A stretch of 64,000 nt of DNA from Candidatus Methanophagales archaeon (GTDB lineage Archaea > Halobacteriota > Syntropharchaeia > Alkanophagales > Methanospirareceae): NCBI GenBank assembly GCA_030602585.1, contig JAUVZJ010000006.1, positions 1 to 64,000 on the forward strand, written 5' to 3'. Shown piece by piece: positions 62,217 to 64,000 of this stretch (positions are counted from its first letter, which is position 1; each line of letters begins with the position of its first letter). Below the pieces are notes generated by a model. It ran no database searches, was not told where the DNA came from, and was given only the letters and a program-made list of their open reading frames with translations. The translations under genes and the position numbers were made by a program.

Positions 62217-63140
62217 ATGAAAAGAGTCATGCCTACACCCGTTTACCTTGAAACTTACAGAAGCGGTGAGCTTGAAAAAAGGATAGAGAAATTTGAGGAT
62301 ATACTAAACGAGTGTAAACTGTGTCCAAGAGAGTGTGCCGTCAACAGAAACAGAGGCGAGAAGGGCTATTGCAAATCCGATAAATATATGATGGTATCCA
62401 GCGTGCAGCCACATTTTGGAGAAGAAGACGTGCTGGTTGGGACGCAAGGCTCGGGAACGATATTCCTTACAAACTGTAACCTTGGTTGCATCTACTGTCA
62501 AAACTATGACATAAGCCATTTAGGACATGGACAGAGGATGACGGAGGAGGATTTTGCGTTTAGCATGCTCGGTCTGCAAAAAAGAGAGTGCCATAACATC
62601 AATTTCGTTACTCCTACTCATTTCATACCGCAAATAGTGAAAGCGCTGAAAATAGCAGTTGAAAATGGGCTTCACGTCCCTCTCGTCTATAATTGCGGTG
62701 GTTACGAATCAAAAAGCACCATAGAGTTGTTGGATGGAATCGTGGATATATACATGCCTGACACAAAGTATGGCGATGTGGAAACTGCAAAGAAATACTC
62801 CAATGCACCTGATTACTTTGAGACGTGTAAAGAAGCGTTAAAGGAAATGCACCGTCAGGTCGGAGATTTAAAAGTGGACGAAAGGGGGATAGCGGTGAGC
62901 GGGTTGCTGATTAGGCATTTAGTGCTTCCGAATGGATTAGCAGGCTCTGCTGAAGTTTTGAAGTTCATTGCTACTGAAATATCGAAGGAATCATACGTAA
63001 ATATAATGCTACAATATAGACCTATGTATAAGGCATACGAGTATAAAGAACTGAACAGGGGGCTAAAAATGAGCGAATACCGCGAAGCAATAGATATTGC
63101 GAGGGAATGGGGGCTGCATAGGGGGTTTGAGCAGATATAG
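62217..63140 (+). CDS. PflX-like radical SAM protein
   Basis: A 307-aa radical SAM protein from ATG 62217 (TTG 62211 rejected). An N-terminal Cys set, C33-x2-C36-x3-C40 and C52 (CKLCPREC, GYC), precedes the radical SAM site C87-x3-C91-x2-C94 (NCNLGCIYCQN). This double-cysteine layout matches the PflX/COG1313 group, whose substrate is unknown. Divergent from cooC with 62 bases between starts. Confidence 0.85.
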   Translation: MKRVMPTPVYLETYRSGELEKRIEKFEDILNECKLCPRECAVNRNRGEKGYCKSDKYMMVSSVQPHFGEEDVLVGTQGSGTIFLTNCNLGCIYCQNYDISHLGHGQRMTEEDFAFSMLGLQKRECHNINFVTPTHFIPQIVKALKIAVENGLHVPLVYNCGGYESKSTIELLDGIVDIYMPDTKYGDVETAKKYSNAPDYFETCKEALKEMHRQVGDLKVDERGIAVSGLLIRHLVLPNGLAGSAEVLKFIATEISKESYVNIMLQYRPMYKAYEYKELNRGLKMSEYREAIDIAREWGLHRGFEQI

Positions 63141-63184
63141 AAGGGGAGATGAAAGAATAAGGGAAAGAATTAAGAGGTAGTGGT

Positions 63185-64000
63185 ATGATGTTATCGCATA
63201 AAAGCGAACAAGGAGAAGAGATGGTCAAAGGTGAAGGTTTTTGTTTAGATGAAAAGTTGAAATCTCTTGACACCGAGGACTTCTATAATTTGGTACAAAA
63301 TCTAATAAGGAAAAACACGGAAGTTCATAGATTGGTTTTGGAGTGGTTTAAAGAGAAAGCAAAGGCTTCAAGAGTTGCCGAAAAAGAAATAGTAACTCTA
63401 AATGACGAATTATTGATGGAATACTGGGAAAATGCTAAAAATATAATCTCGGAATTCAATGAATATGGCGGCGGACCTGAAAAGGAAGAGGAGGAAGCCG
63501 ATCATTGGCTAAATGAACTTTCAGAATTGATTGAAGAAGGTAATATATCCGCAAACGCGAAGTTTGATTTTTTAGATGACGCTTTTGTGGAGTATGATAA
63601 GGATAACTCAGGTTTTGAGGATGCATTGAGGGATATATTTTTCGAGATTTGCGAGACGAATGAAGAATGGAAATATTTGGTGGAAAAACTGGCAAAACGT
63701 CCCTCTGATTGGCGAAAAAAGTTGATTATGACTATTCAGAAGAGCTATCTTTGCGATGAAAAAGCTTATTTAGAAACGCGTATGGAAAATCTCCATTACG
63801 GTATGGATTACTGGGATTTGGTGGAGTTCTATGTTAATAAGGGAGATTTGCAAAAGGCTTTGGAAACCGCAGAGCAAGGGATATTAAAAGGTGAGGGGAA
63901 GCTTACGGAACTGTTCCAATTTTTATTTGAGCATTTTGCTGAAAAAAGGGACACACCTAATATAGAACGAATCGTTCATACTGCGGTGACCCGGAAGAGC
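63185..64000 (+). CDS. Hypothetical helical-repeat protein, runs off window end
   Basis: Open from ATG 63185 to the window edge, 272 codons with no stop. The product is acidic and helical (LDTEDFYNLVQNLIRK, EKEEEEADHWLNELSELI) and near the end shows TPR-like WDLVEFYVNKGDLQKALETAEQG. Family not recognised; the rest of the gene lies outside. Confidence 0.7.
   Translation, partial: MMLSHKSEQGEEMVKGEGFCLDEKLKSLDTEDFYNLVQNLIRKNTEVHRLVLEWFKEKAKASRVAEKEIVTLNDELLMEYWENAKNIISEFNEYGGGPEKEEEEADHWLNELSELIEEGNISANAKFDFLDDAFVEYDKDNSGFEDALRDIFFEICETNEEWKYLVEKLAKRPSDWRKKLIMTIQKSYLCDEKAYLETRMENLHYGMDYWDLVEFYVNKGDLQKALETAEQGILKGEGKLTELFQFLFEHFAEKRDTPNIERIVHTAVTRKS

Overview
The window looks like an anaerobic archaeon of the Euryarchaeota/Halobacteriota side. 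Support comes from the 3' part of an archaeal-type 5S rRNA, a tRNA-Tyr with C1-G72 and an intron in the anticodon loop, class I lysyl-tRNA synthetase, aIF5B, Trm5, archaeal TrmI, Mre11, DUF22, UPF0200 and DUF447 proteins, the archaeal riboflavin/F420-branch reductase ArfC, TATA-type promoters, and Fe-S/anaerobic enzymes (NrdG-like and PflX-like radical SAM proteins, CooC). Linked thiolase, hydroxyacyl-CoA dehydrogenase and enoyl-CoA hydratase genes would suit lineages such as ANME-1/Syntropharchaeia/Archaeoglobi, but the exact lineage is my inference.

Layout: 0-1.5 kb, 5S rRNA end and an LVIVD beta-propeller surface protein. 1.7-16.7 kb, a defence/genome-maintenance island: RecQ; an Eco57I/PglX-like adenine methylase; a GHKL(MORC-like) ATPase-nuclease broken by an in-frame TGA; a Mig-type G/T mismatch glycosylase and a C5-cytosine methylase on the opposite strand; a PLD-SNF2 helicase; an RNase HI-TPR-HEPN fusion; and a degenerate retropepsin-like protein. 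16.7-19.7 kb, LysRS, two membrane proteins and NikR with a palindromic intergenic region. 19.7-25.3 kb, a gene-poor, decaying accessory stretch: a TnpA remnant, a MITE-like element, REP-like hairpins, a truncated MazF, small membrane proteins and an SPFH protein. 25.3-28.1 kb, Trm5, a PfkB kinase and a nucleotidyltransferase TA-like pair. 28.1-32.7 kb, a second defence island: SIR2-like protein plus a STAND NTPase with HEAT-like repeats, interrupted by TAA. 32.9-37.8 kb, an RPA-like OB protein and the CoA-thioester (beta-oxidation type) genes with a RelBE pair between them. 38-41 kb, an HD-domain protein and Mre11. 41.2-52.7 kb, mostly housekeeping: tRNA-Gln, slipin, MoeA, tRNA-Tyr(intron), M42 peptidase, NrdG-like, DUF22, UPF0200, a wHTH regulator with a probable operator, DnaJ, aIF5B, TrmI. 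52.9-57.8 kb, a third restriction-modification operon and a truncated TA pair. 57.8-64 kb, aconitase, DUF447, ArfC, CooC, a PflX-like radical SAM protein and a gene running off the end.

The main story is layered DNA-level defence. A cytosine-methylase/mismatch-glycosylase/GHKL-nuclease cassette sits between the methylase and helicase of another system, and its nuclease is disrupted exactly at an ATP-binding glycine while the methylase and glycosylase stay open, a 'disarmed' restriction state. A second effector system (SIR2/STAND) is also interrupted by one nonsense codon. Intergenic DNA carries several families of short inverted repeats that mark recombination and gene decay.
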